In this document: piece by piece, positions 25,201 to 34,200 of the stretch
Layout: every line of letters begins with the position of its first letter
Position numbering within the stretch: the first letter of the stretch is position 1
Assembly (NCBI RefSeq): GCF_963576615.1
Contig: NC_088711.1
Span: 4,216,001-4,280,000, forward strand
Length of the DNA: 64,000 nt
Direction of reading: 5' to 3'
Source of the DNA: Watersipora subatra
Lineage: Eukaryota; Bryozoa; Gymnolaemata; Cheilostomatida; Watersiporidae
Program-made: the position numbers and the translations under genes
Notes under the pieces: generated by a model
The model's database searches: none
The model's input: only the letters and a program-made list of their open reading frames with translations
What the model was told of the DNA's origin: nothing

Positions 25201-27674
25201 ACAGGTGACAGAGATGATAGCCGTTGTCTTCACATTAGCCTTCATAAACCAGCTTCCTCCCACCTCGCTAAACCAATTTCTCTCCTCACAGCTCGCTTTC
25301 TATTTGATGACCACATAAGATGTGTTGCTGCTAAACAGAGGTTAACTAAAGGCCGTGCCAAAGCTCGACAGGTATTCATCTCATGAGCTTAACATTTGGT
25401 AGTGGTTTTAGCTCCTGTACTTGAATGGTATGTGAAAAGTAAGCATGCGATTTAGGTCTTTCTTGTTGAGACACTAGCATAAGGGAAAGAAATTGGTGCC
25501 TATATGTGAGGTGAGTATATTATCAGGACCCTGGTACTCCTAGAATGACCGTTTCTATTAAACCCTATGACAGTCATGGAGGTCATGGGTTGTGTTCGAA
25601 ACCTTTTTATTAGTGAGCTTGTCTGTATGGTCCTTTCACTTTTTCTTTCAGAGAAAAATGATGGTGATTGCAAGCATGCTGGATATTTCATCCGCAGAAG
25701 CTAATGCCATGTTCCAGCCATCTTCTGCGCTCTCTTCCATGTTCAGTAGTGCCAGTCGACCAGTTCCAGGCATGTGTTAGCACTTATCATTGCTTGTTCT
25801 TTTACGTCTGTGTAGTGTCAAATGTTGTTAAACTGATGCAGGAATTGAAATTGGTTTCTTAACACTCTATATAACCCTGAGTTCTTGAGTTAACCTAGCC
25901 AGAAGATGTACATTCAATCGCTTTGCATTTTGGATGATATTTATCTCAGAGGCCCTTGCTTGGCTTATCAAACTAATATTTTATGTGTTTGTTAATCCAA
26001 AGGATTTGTATGTTTAGGGCGGATAACCCAAGTAGCGAATCGACCGAGGAGTATGGCATTCAGTGATTCACCAGCTAAACAAGGTAGACTTATGACCCTA
26101 TGCGCAGTGCATGACTTCAATTTTGGTTACATATCATATTTTAGTGTCGGCTCTTAACCTATTTATTATCTGTTTGGCTCTAGGGCTAGATGTCAGTAAA
26201 TCTGGTGTTTACCAGGTGTTGAACAGTTCTGGAGGACAGGACAGTAGCAAGAAGAATTCTGAGACAAGTGGCACTAGTGGTAGGTACATGTAGCTTCGAG
26301 TGGGGTGCTCTGGTGGCTTCTCTCTTGTGCCCATGCTCAATGCTGGTTCTAACTTTTAAATATTATTTTTATTGCTTTTATATACATTATTCTAATAAAG
26401 TTACATTGTAGAAAACTATTATTGGATTTTTGCTTAGGTGGTCTTAGTTGCTTCTAAACAGAGTCCCTATTTGAAAAAACACTACAAAGAAGTAATCAAC
26501 TCGCCTTAAAATCTCACAGAAATGTATGGCATCAGTATCTTAGTTTTACCGACTAAAACGTTGACAGATCTTCAATAGTAAAATACTAGCAAATTAGCTA
26601 GTATTTTTTGCTATTTGCTATAATAGCTAATTTGCTATTGTAGCTAGTATTTCAAATACTAGTATTTGAAATACTGCTAACGAGCTAGTATTTCAAATAC
26701 TAGCTCGTTAGCAAATTATATTTGCTGTTACTGTTCACAACAGGTTTATGAGGTTTATATTTTCCATCACCGAATGGGTGTGTGTTTGAACCACCTTTAC
26801 GCAACATTGTTATTAGAACTCAAGTGCCTAGCAGTAGTCCTTAGTACAAGCCCTTTTGTATCAAACAATACTCTGTTGCTCTTGCCACTAACTCCTTCTT
26901 TCAACTTTGCTATATGTCCGAATATCCAACCTAGTCCTTTATATCCATATCTATTGGTTGAATGTGTGCATGTCAAGGTTTGGTGATGGAGTTCACAATA
27001 AGGAATCTGGTATCAGGTTGCCGATAAAAACAATAAAAGATTTCCTTTTTTGTTACTGTAATTTTAGTAATCATATGCCACTAGTTGCAGATTATCCCCA
27101 CATGGTAAGCTAAGTGCATGATGTATGAGCTCAGTCGTATGATCCTCTTTCACTATGGCATGTTATATTCTTAGGATATAGTACCCTATGATACGCACTC
27201 ACAAGGTGAAGACTAAATGCTTCGTAGCGTTGTACGCTGTACGACTCACACTCACCATGGCAGCGTACCATACTATATGCTTAGTATTGTGCGATGTACG
27301 ACTCACACTCACCATGGCAGGCTATATGCTAAGTGTAGTAGTTTAACACACCAGATACCCAATACGGCAACTCAAACTAGTACTTGGAGCTCTCTCATCT
27401 CCGTGTCATGTCTAGTTTTCTATAATACTAGTCACGCTCCTCTGTCTTAACAGTAGATGTAGATGTCCTGTCTATCCCAATGAAAGATCTCAGTCACAAT
27501 TCCAAGCAACCTACCATGAATCAGAGTAAACCTTCCTCTACTGCACATGCGAGTACAGAGCAAACTTCCACAAGTTCAACTGTGAGGCCAGTGTCCAATA
27601 CAGTAGAAAGTTCTAATAACAGTTCACTTATTACACCATTTGGCAGTGGTTTTGGTGAGCTAAGAGATGTATAA
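4426..27674 (+). CDS. CLEC16A: CLEC16A/ema, complete 22-exon gene
   Basis: CLEC16A (Drosophila ema) acts on late endosomes/lysosomes in autophagy and mitophagy and partners the ubiquitin ligase RNF41/Nrdp1. Exons read here: 4426-4490, 6078-6206, 6729-6862, 7003-7070, 9353-9433, 10191-10296, 12148-12271, 12477-12657, 14092-14332, 15784-15970, 18917-19017, 20232-20354, 22707-22915, 23159-23287, 23829-23949, 24379-24415, 24782-24899, 25189-25371, 25652-25769, 26018-26083, 26184-26279, 27454-27674. Phases join without a break into 945 residues plus TAA; human CLEC16A is 1,053. Landmarks matching the family are ITEIVIWGDQNDS, VRIAVRTITLNVY, AEHLDHLHYLNDIL, FLDMFEDEYREM, EASILLPPTNTPLTGIKF and EPDASRLGWGVVRFSG. 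The start is the only ATG before the conserved KYLYNVL and sits at the expected place. Exon ends in the Ser-rich C terminus (25652 onward) are the least certain. Confidence 0.93.
4555..5126. repeat. 44-bp minisatellite, ~13 copies, CLEC16A intron 1
   Basis: The unit is about 44 bases and each copy carries a 7-base inverted pair CAAGTCA ... TGACTTG separated by 8-9 bases. Copies differ by a few substitutions such as tttata/tctgca. It lies wholly in intron 1. Confidence 0.9.
5708..5888. repeat. 22-bp minisatellite, ~8 copies, CLEC16A intron 1
   Basis: Alternating 'cagctcttacttgacatata' and 'tagttctgacttgacatata' type units make a 22/44-base periodic array about 0.6 kb after the previous one, still in intron 1. 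Confidence 0.85.
7187..7280. repeat. 29-bp repeat, ~3 copies, CLEC16A intron 4
   Basis: Three near-identical units contain 'attaggtgttatacgcgctg'. The rest of the 7071-9352 intron, apart from the 8122-8912 array, shows nothing recognisable. Confidence 0.8.
8122..8912. repeat. 31-bp minisatellite, ~26 copies, CLEC16A intron 4
   Basis: The pyrimidine-rich unit contains ccttttcaccactaccactc followed by tcactagtctt. Variants are taccac/tatcac and tctt/cgtc. Strong C/T versus A/G strand asymmetry runs across the whole array. Confidence 0.95.
9662..10150. repeat. 22-bp minisatellite decaying downstream, CLEC16A intron 5
   Basis: About ten good units of 'gctgtgactttgacccatct' plus 'ag' run to ~9880. 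Progressively degenerate copies (ctgtgaccttgactacctt-like) continue to about 10150, just ahead of the acceptor of exon 6 at 10190. Confidence 0.85.
10343..11065 (+). mobile_element. pogo/Tigger-like non-autonomous element, copy 1
   Basis: The left end begins cagtgcactctcgctacacg, which resembles pogo/Tigger terminal repeats. An inverted, diverged copy of the same family lies at about 54811-55640. The two share blocks around 'agtaactatagttacc', the 'acttactaaacatgtacata' region and the 'catatggcggggacg'/'ttacgaagtggaac' region. The right boundary is approximate. No transposase frame was seen. It lies in CLEC16A intron 6; the rest of that intron (to 12147) shows nothing recognisable. Confidence 0.5.
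12148..15970 (+). CDS. CLEC16A: CLEC16A exons 7-10: mid region and acidic linker
   Basis: Exons 12148-12271, 12477-12657 and 14092-14332 encode residues ~195-376, with AYFSNLVWYMGNHVLEVDSC, DLVAEHLDHLHYLND and SLLAQVFLIIHHQPLV, all aligned with the vertebrate protein. Exon 10 (15784-15970) is a low-complexity Ser/Thr/Glu-rich linker containing TTDDEKIEQEAEQSS. It corresponds to the acidic insert of vertebrate CLEC16A, where length varies between species. The exon ends with AGC AG before GTATGA. That same donor is repeated about a dozen times just downstream (see the 15965-16360 repeat). Confidence 0.88.
12727..13925. repeat. 30-bp minisatellite, ~40 copies, CLEC16A intron 8
   Basis: The unit is 'aaagccatgggaaatgtata' plus 'tgacttgttc'. 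Because 30 is a multiple of 3 and the unit lacks stops in several frames, both strands have long open frames (for example 12747-13373 plus, 12731-13360 minus). These are treated as by-products of the repeat. The last ~130 bases switch to a 'gggtgatatgatatgtatga' variant. Confidence 0.95.
14499..14783. repeat. 23-bp minisatellite, ~12 copies, CLEC16A intron 9
   Basis: The unit 'ctctacaagatcagtataaa' plus 'att' is very homogeneous, suggesting recent expansion. The remainder of this intron up to 15400 shows nothing recognisable. Confidence 0.9.
15415..15552. repeat. 30-bp minisatellite, ~5 copies, CLEC16A intron 9
   Basis: The units contain the imperfect palindrome CAGGTGCTACAGACACCTG followed by 'tcattatcctt'. 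The array lies ~230 bases before exon 10. Confidence 0.85.
15965..16360. repeat. ~36-bp minisatellite made of the exon 10 splice donor
   Basis: The array starts on the last bases of CLEC16A exon 10 (tctagcag) and repeats the exon end plus donor (AGCAG|GTATGA) with a 'ctcctttatcataccatctc' spacer about eleven times. The frame of exon 10 stays open from the annotated donor to a TAG at 16176-16178. Several downstream donors are therefore in the same phase as the first. Confidence 0.85.
16661..18323. mobile_element. TIR DNA transposon (TA target), no transposase seen
   Basis: Inverted ends CCGTAAAAC(t)t...GAACGC and gcgttcaaa...GTTTTACGG are flanked by TA on both sides (16659-16660, 18324-18325). 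Sub-terminal repeats of 'caattggaggtggcgttcaa' occur near both ends. Inside are three ~155-base diverged tandem copies (17690-18020). A minus-strand frame at 16907-17260 has no recognisable domain. The TA duplication suggests a Tc1/mariner/pogo-type or similar non-autonomous element; the class is inference. It lies in CLEC16A intron 10. Confidence 0.7.
18525..18646. repeat. ~60-bp direct repeat, 2 copies
   Basis: Two copies of a segment containing 'aattgtacattgattgcagt' and 'aatgtgtccgtctcatctga' lie side by side in CLEC16A intron 10. Confidence 0.8.
18917..25371 (+). CDS. CLEC16A: CLEC16A exons 11-18: conserved C-terminal half
   Basis: Eight exons encode residues ~439-779. Recognisable blocks are ALLALCLLYAIGENSG, GKVRLATLELAMLVLKS, MFLDMFEDEYREM, ASILLPPTNTPLTGIKF, RLPCGEVERVRK, AQLPLTKSSD and VLDL, NNSDLIGCTVI, SRLGWGVVRFSGYLQ, LHKPASSHLAKP and DHIRCVAAKQRLTKGRAKAR. 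Exon 16 (24379-24415) is only 37 bases, but its phase and product (NNSDLIGCTVIK) are exact. The acceptor of exon 13 lies at the very end of a 2-kb minisatellite. Confidence 0.9.
19108..19222. repeat. 27-bp repeat, ~4 copies, CLEC16A intron 11
   Basis: Units of 'ctgtgctggggtgttttaag' plus 'tacaact' begin 90 bases after the exon 11 donor. Confidence 0.8.
19340..19400 (+). other. tRNA-like (SINE head-like) segment
   Basis: The stretch 'ggtggtgtagtggttggtgt' resembles a pol III A box with a D-arm-like context. A weak B-box-like segment follows ~35 bases on. No full tRNA fold or tail was recognised, so this could be a decayed tRNA-derived SINE. The rest of this intron (to 20231) shows nothing. 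Confidence 0.25.
20405..20465. repeat. 16-bp acatgt-type repeat
   Basis: Three or so copies of 'acatgtgtacatgtaa' in CLEC16A intron 12, palindromic at the acatgt core. Confidence 0.8.
20664..22688. repeat. 46-bp minisatellite, ~44 copies, ends at exon 13 acceptor
   Basis: The unit holds 'gagaggtctcgctatacatg', 'taataactgag' and a variable 'atcggggtgtgtgtt' section. Only 'aggctgtggtgttgcag' separates the last copy from CLEC16A exon 13 (22707). Copies differ at a few fixed positions (ctcg/cccg, cggg/caggg/ttgag), as expected of unequal exchange or slippage. It almost fills intron 12. Confidence 0.95.
23390..23655 (-). mobile_element. Helitron-like fragment with tRNA-like module
   Basis: Inverted relative to the element at 58874-59438, this shares its 'ggagttgtctgccacttgcc', 'ttagcctggcac' and 'agagcggtagtgtattttca' blocks. 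The tRNA-like part (23585-23650) reads 'tagctaaattggtatggcat' and ends in a B-box-like 'ggaggttccgagatgaaatc'. The terminal hairpin is missing, so this is a decayed copy in CLEC16A intron 14. Confidence 0.5.
24028..24318. repeat. ~35-bp minisatellite, ~8 copies, CLEC16A intron 15
   Basis: Units contain 'catgtgtagctgtctactgt' and 'acatagcagtgta'. Both strands carry spurious frames. Confidence 0.9.
24437..24732. repeat. ~33-bp minisatellite, ~9 copies, CLEC16A intron 16
   Basis: The unit is 'gtaccacctgatatgattgt' plus 'atggtgtttctgt'. It fills nearly all of the intron between exons 16 and 17. Confidence 0.9.
25652..27674 (+). CDS. CLEC16A: CLEC16A exons 19-22: Ser-rich C terminus
   Basis: These encode residues ~780-945, a disordered Ser/Thr/Asn-rich tail like that of vertebrate CLEC16A. 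Exon 19 ends CCA G before gcatgt. Using it as a GC donor keeps the frame and gives SSASRPVPGRITQVANRPR, which resembles the family sequence around VPGF. A GT three bases on would instead terminate shortly after in exon 20. Exons 20 (26018-26083) and 21 (26184-26279) are short and supported mainly by splice sites and phase. The last exon (27454-27674) opens with VDVDVLSIPMKDLS and ends with TAA at 27672-27674. Confidence 0.7.
26565..26725. repeat. Complex palindromic 'ctagtatttcaaatactag' cluster
   Basis: Overlapping inverted repeats of 'agctagtatttcaaatacta' and 'gctaacgagctag'/'ctagctcgttagc' sit in CLEC16A intron 21. They could form alternative hairpins. No coding potential is seen in the rest of this intron (26280-27453) apart from a short 2-copy repeat at 27218-27340 that contains 'gtacgactcacactcaccat'. 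Confidence 0.75.
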
Positions 27675-27930
27675 AAATAGATTCGTAAACGTAATCGCTA
27701 GTTTTATTTTGTTATTCACATTTGGTTCTATCCTATGAGATGGCAATCAACACACGCATGTTCCAATGAAATAATGACTGATATTTTTTGAAAACTGTTT
27801 ATTGGAATATAAAAATCAAATATACCAAATGATCAGCCAATTTGTATGAAGTGTTTGAAAGTTTGAAAAAATAAAAGTTTCTATAAAAATAATAAACTAA
27901 TTTGCGAGTGTGAGCAATGTGAGTGTGAGA
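27675..27930. other. Convergent 3' UTR overlap of CLEC16A and IgGFc gene
   Basis: Only 256 bases separate the two stop codons, which face each other. Plus-strand AATAAA-type signals occur near 27866 and 27888. Minus-strand AATAAA signals (tttatt on this strand) occur at 27798-27803 and ~27702. If used, the two 3' UTRs overlap antisense. Confidence 0.6.
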
Positions 27931-28238
27931 TTAGGCATAACTTATGGATGGTGCAGCTGAGGAAGCAATGGAGCTAAAATCTCCGACGTTTCTCTCGTGT
28001 AACTTGGGAGACGGTGAAGGTGTGTAATCATCCATTCGTCTGTATAAGTCATTGAGATTGTTTGTATAGTCCTCCTTGATGTCACGATGTCTGTAGTGTT
28101 GGACGAGTACAAGGATAAGCAGGGGCAGAAGCAGAAAGGATACGATGCACAGCCATATGAGAATGGCTAAGATTAGATCTCCGTTTACTAACCCTTCTGT
28201 CACTCTGCTTGCTTGCGGTGTCGGTGGCACGTTTACTC
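27931..28238 (-). CDS. Alternative terminal exon B: TM anchor and cytoplasmic tail
   Basis: Phase 1, with a likely but weak acceptor ctatttgaag|GAG. It encodes [15 protein letters not shown], a long hydrophobic helix ([20 protein letters not shown]) followed by HYRHR stop-transfer residues, then a ~45-residue tail with [16 protein letters not shown], ending ISYA and TAA. YRRM fits both the Yxx-phi sorting and the YxxM SH2-binding patterns. It joins in frame to the same EGF exon as exon A, so A and B look like alternatives. Serial use of A then B is less likely because the phase-0 acceptor for B is poor. Confidence 0.65.
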
Positions 28239-31200
28239 CTTCAAATAGTCCATAACCAGTTATGTTCCTTTTACTCTTACTTTACACAGTTACTGACCTC
28301 TTACACCATATGTTTTTGTTAAGGTGTAAACTTGCATAAACAATCTTTGTACAAATCCTGTTCTAAAATACACTAAGGATGTACAGCAAAACCATTTGAG
28401 GTTAAGAACTGTGAAGTGAGTGAGAGATGTGCGGTGTGAGATCCTGGCTAAGCAAGAGCAACACCAATTACTAAAAAGTATTGGATGTAAACCTGCTACA
28501 AACTCTAGACTCTTAGCTCTTCTTTTCTAATCAATTAAAATTTTATTAATTGAAATAACCTTTTTCAATTGTTTACCAGAAAAATCACGATCTTGTGATG
28601 CCTGCATGTATGAAAGTTAGTGAATATGACTAACAGCACGCACAACTGCCAGCTAAACCAATTAAGTGCACACACCTGATGCCAGTGATGTGTGAAAAAT
28701 CAGCGAAATAGTGGAGGAAATATCACAACTAATCGCTGCTAAAAAAAATAAAATTTTAGCCAAAATAACTGAAATTCAGCTCTTACATCCATCCATCTGA
28801 TGGTTCTTGCATATCTTATTGTAGGCTTCGGACTGTTCTTGTTTTGTTGTTCTTTTGCCAACCAAACCTCAATTTTTTTGATGCGTTGTGACAAAGTATA
28901 GCAAGTGGCAGTGAGAATGGTGGTGAAGATAACTACCACAGGAATGCCTACTAAGAAAGCATTCATCCACCAAATGTTTTCAGAGGTATCGATAGTCTGA
29001 AAGTGTCCTGCCACACCAGCCTCAGTCGCATTCAAATTAGGTGCTAGAAAAAAACCGCAAAAGCTTTTTGCACTTGAGAGTTCCATTATCTAGAGCTGAA
29101 ATCTAATGTTGATTTTGTTATTTTTTTTGGATAAATTTATCAATCCTCATAAAAAACTAGTTCAAGTTCTCACTGTAATCTTGATTGATGTCAATCTACC
29201 AAATTTCAAATTTAGCTCATAAAAGTCAGATTCACGTTGCAAAAATGGCAGATTGTAAGCCTGGTGTGATACTTTTATGTACTGATACCTCACATTGATA
29301 CAAGTTTTGCATAAAATTAAGTATAATGAAAAATTTCCACGCTGTTTCATTATTATTGTAATGAAAATATTTTAGTCACAGGCCAAAAATCTTTACGCGA
29401 TCTGTTTTGTCATGTAGGAAAAGTGAATAAGTTGCTATTATTGTTGTTGTATGCTTTACCTGAAACTGAGGTAGTTATGTTGATGCAGTAAAAGCTGCCG
29501 AGTGAATTGACACACATTTGCGTGTCTCTGGCACAGTCATTGTTTCCAACTTGACACTCATCGATGTCTATGCATGTCTGTGCATTGTTTGCAAGCATGT
29601 AGCCAGACTTCTGACACGAGCAGTAAAAGCCATCATCCGTCTCATAGCAGGCATCTGTGCAGCCCCCATTGTTCACAGCACAGCCTGTCAGAACTAGCTT
29701 TGGTGTGCTGCTGCTGCTGCTGCTGCTCACTAAATAGACCAAGGTTAAATAAATTACTTCATCATTATTATTACTAGAAGTTCTCCTATCATACAGCCCA
29801 CGACCAAAGTGATAATGGAAAAAGAAAGGGTACTGCCGGTTGAGAAATGCAATATTAGCAGTCAAATGGCACTGCAGTGCAATAGGATAACTGCAATGGT
29901 AGCTGTAATGTACTGGGTGTTATTATGTACAACAAACAGCAATAATGAAAGGAAAAGATTATATGTTTATATCTCTCCCCTGCAATAGGATAAATGCAGT
30001 ATTAGAAGTAAAATGGCAAGCTGCTGTGTAATATACACAGGCTGGGGAGGCTGTATATCATTGGTCATAGCAACCAATATCAAGAAGTTGTGATATTTAT
30101 TTAGATTTCTAAGAAATTATGCTGAATTTAAAAATCCAAACAGATTTTAGCTGGTAGTCATAGAAATTATAGATGTATATCTATAAGAAAGTGTAGGCCT
30201 ATTACTTAATTTTGCAGATATTAAAAACAGCTTAGCAGTACCGCGATATTGGGCACAGCCGCAGTATCATCAACAAAATCTTTAGAAAAATAATAACAGT
30301 AACATATGGCACACCATCAGTCACTATATACTTCGATCTTGTAAATATTGAATGATTATTCTTATGACTAAATCTTATAATAATCTTATAAAATCGAATA
30401 ATTATTCTTACAATTACATATTGTAATAATCTTATAAGAATCATTAGAAAAACATCATCGTCATTTCCTTTACTTTCACTGCTTTGGACATCAGTTGGAA
30501 TACCAAAGTACTCATTATAAGTGTCCAAAATGACAGAGTCCGGTAGAATCGGCAAAAAAGAAACGATTACTTTTCAGTACTTCTACGTTAATTACAGAAA
30601 CCTTCGGCAATTGGACAATGCCATAGACTGGTGAAATGTGCATGTTTTTTTCGTGAATTGCGCACAACCTAATGGTTATAGTCACTGTCGCACGGCCTTA
30701 ATGACATTTTATTGGCCAGTCTTAATTTTGATTAAAAAAGGTTTGTCAAGTTTTAATGGCGATTTTAGGCCAAATTAATCTGTCTATTTATGTATAATCC
30801 GATCAGATGGGCTAGTTTTAGGATATTGCGTCAACTTTTCAAAGATTTGGTAACATATTTAAATAAGTTTATATGTGTTTTGTATCATTATTATACTTGA
30901 ACGACTCTACACAAAAATGGTTAAATTTTTTAATGGGATTTCGATACAAGGGTTTGGTAACGGCCATTGACGGATAATTTTTCGGGAGTTGTGCGCGCAT
31001 ATGCATTTATCATAAAGCTCCCAAACAATCGCTTCGCTCGTGTTTGGTCGTGGGATTATTATTCAATATCTCTGTTCTAAATTGTAATTCTGAAGCAATC
31101 GGTTTTTCTAGCCAATGTCTTCACATTGCCTTCCGATGCCTGGATCACAACACAATTTTGCACTGATCACAGAATACTAATTTTAGCACTTGTTAAGTTA

Positions 31201-34200
31201 ACATTTAAGGATATAGCACTTGAGGACAGAAATTATAAACAGAGTAATTTAATGAGCATATAATAAGTACAAGTTGCGTTTACCGCCTTCCATCTAGGTC
31301 AACCATTACTTATACTATAAAGTTAGGTACTGGACTTGATTTGGCTTATGCTTTTATGGCTGATATGAATTTCCTGATGTCAATCTTTGCAGACCAACAG
31401 CAGGGATGCTCATGCTCTGCACAAAATCTGCTGTTTTTTACAAAGAAGAAGAAGTAAATTTTTCACAAACTACATAAAAACTGATACATAATATTCTCTG
31501 ACTCAAGCAGAGTCAATGAATAGATCAGAAAATCAAGAAAACGCTTTTTATCACAAAAACTACTACAAACCAATTATAGGACGACAAGCAACTCGCAAAA
31601 AAGACTAACCAGTAGTCGATGGCTCCGTCAGATTCATGCAAAGGAAGCTGCCCACAGAGTTGATACACATCTGATTCTCCCCGCAAGAATTATTTTCTGG
31701 CGCGCACTCGTCATCATCGACACAGGTTCTCATGTCTTTAGACAGATGGTAACCAGCTTGGTTGCACAGGCATGTAAAACTACCCACAGTGTTGATGCAC
31801 ACATCTGCACAGCCTCCATTGTTTGTCGTGCACTCATCTACGTCTGCAGATAAACTCAAAGATAAAAAAATAGCTCAACAAAAATTTATAGTGAAACGGG
31901 TGGGGTTGGGGACGCGCTGAACCATTGTAATAAACTTTCAACAACTAAAAATCGTTTAACAAAAGTGACTTGTACTTACTAACCAATGCGCTACAGTTCA
32001 CATGAGTGTTAGTTAAACTGCATGATGGAGACTCATAATTGCATTGGTAATAGAATCAAACTGGCCAAGCATCATGATATGTACCATCAAGGTAGAGATA
32101 TAACTTTTTAGCTTCTTTAGCTCACATGCATATATACAGGCTGAATAAATAAATACCTTACCTTGGCACTGTTTCTCACTCTCGTCCAGCTCATATCCAC
32201 CCAGGCAGGTGCAATAATAGCTACCAATGGTGTTTACGCATCCGTCAGAACACAGGTGACTTTCTTCACACTCATTTATATCTGCAGGGCAATTCAATCG
32301 TGAGCATTACACTCCTTTAGGAATGGCTCCCATTTTGAATTCTATGTGTCTACCTTAGTGTATTCTTTTATACTTCGAGACATCACAATAAGTCAAAATA
32401 AAACAATATCTTGGCACTCTATTTATCTGCAGAGTCAAACATACAACACACTATTATTTGCCTGTCCTAGTCATCAAACTGTTATGTTTCTCTTAAGGAC
32501 ATAGGCATTAACTTGGGTAGCCAAGTTCATTTCTTCAAGCAATTGTGTTGAGAGTCAAACACAAAACTCACTTTAATTATTACTTCAAATTATTACTCTC
32601 TGTCTAAACCATCCATATGTGCCAAAACTTGTACATATTTGTATTTTTAAGCTTTTTCCTTACCTCTATATCCTTCCCCGGGTTCTCCTTTGCTACCACT
32701 TTCTCCCTTTGCTCCAGTAACACCACTTACACCAGTTGCTCCGGTAGAGCCCTGATCTCCTGTTACACCATGCTCTCCTTTGGCACCGGTGGTTCCACTT
32801 TGTCCAGTGGCACCTGTGGCACCCTGTGATCCCTTGTCGCCTTCAACAGATATGCCTTGCTCTCCCTTTGTACCTATAGAGATGGAAACAATGTTAAACA
32901 TGATTTATTATACACAAAGCCAAGATGAAGATGAATGAGTTGAGATGCTGACTATGCAAAACTCAGAGACAAAACTAAATTCTAAATTGAACGAATGCTC
33001 AAAAGCCGAGCTGTTCAGAGTAGAATCAAAGCCCTCAATTGAGACAAATAACATGGTGCTGAGGGGGTATGTTAACAAGGAGATAGATACCATTATAGAG
33101 GCAAGAAGACCAAAGCTAGTATGAGCAAACAGAGACACCAAAGATACCGTATAGACATTGTATTATCTGGTGATATAAGTGTAACTAGGTGAGACAAACA
33201 AATATGGAACATACCAGAGAAGCTGAGAGATTATTTTGTTTTTTTATCGATAGTAATTGTGAGTACCTGTTGAGCCGGTGGCTCCCACAGCGCCTTGTGG
33301 TCCGATGATCCCCGTTGCGCCAGTCAAGCCAGTGCTGCCAGTCATCCCAGTGTTTCCTACTTCGCCTCTTGCTCCAGTAGAGCCAGTCGCACCTGTTTCA
33401 CCAGGAGCACCGTCTTCTCCTGACTGCCCATTCACACCTACAGCACGTTGAAACATTACATCGTTTAACACAGGTGCTTATGAACCTGAGTAAAACATGA
33501 TGAATATTCATCTAAAACTATGGAGGCTTTAAAATGCCTGACAATTTTTTTGTACCCGGTTGTCCAGGAATTCCATTGAGTCCAGGAGCACCTTGAGGAC
33601 CGGGAATTCCTTCGGCACCTGGGTTGCCAGGCGGACCTGGAGGGCCTACGACTGTGATTGGGGCACGAGTAGTCGTTGATACAGTAGTTGTTGATACAGT
33701 AGTCGTTGATACAGTTGTTGAGGGCAAGGTAGTAGATGGTAGAGGGGGTGGAGTTAGACTAACGGCACAGTCTTCATTAAACCTCCCATCGCCATCTTCA
33801 TCTGTAACAGATTAAAACACTTTCTACATGTACGTATGATCGGCCCATGCAGTTAAGACTGATTCGACTTTGCAGCCACTTGGTCAGCTATTAAACAGAT
33901 GAACCAACAGTACAACTGCCTGATCTGTCATCAAAAAAGTGAAAGTGATGTACAGCAATTTACACACCCGATCTATGAGGGCACAGGAAGTCAGTCATTG
34001 TTTGCAAAGTTATAAATGTATTTAATAAAGTTCTATTTTGGTATACTTAAAACTGAGAGTTTTCATCGTTTCATCTATTTTCGATATTTTGTATGTAGTG
34101 CTTGTACGATAGCATTTGGTGTATTACTTATATCTAACTTCTCTAGTAACATCTATTACTTATATCTAACTCCTCTGGTAACATCTATTACTTATATCTA

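Noticed and set aside
29574..29777. Plus-strand Cys/Ser-rich frame
   Set aside because: It is the antisense shadow of the EGF exon 29729-29460.
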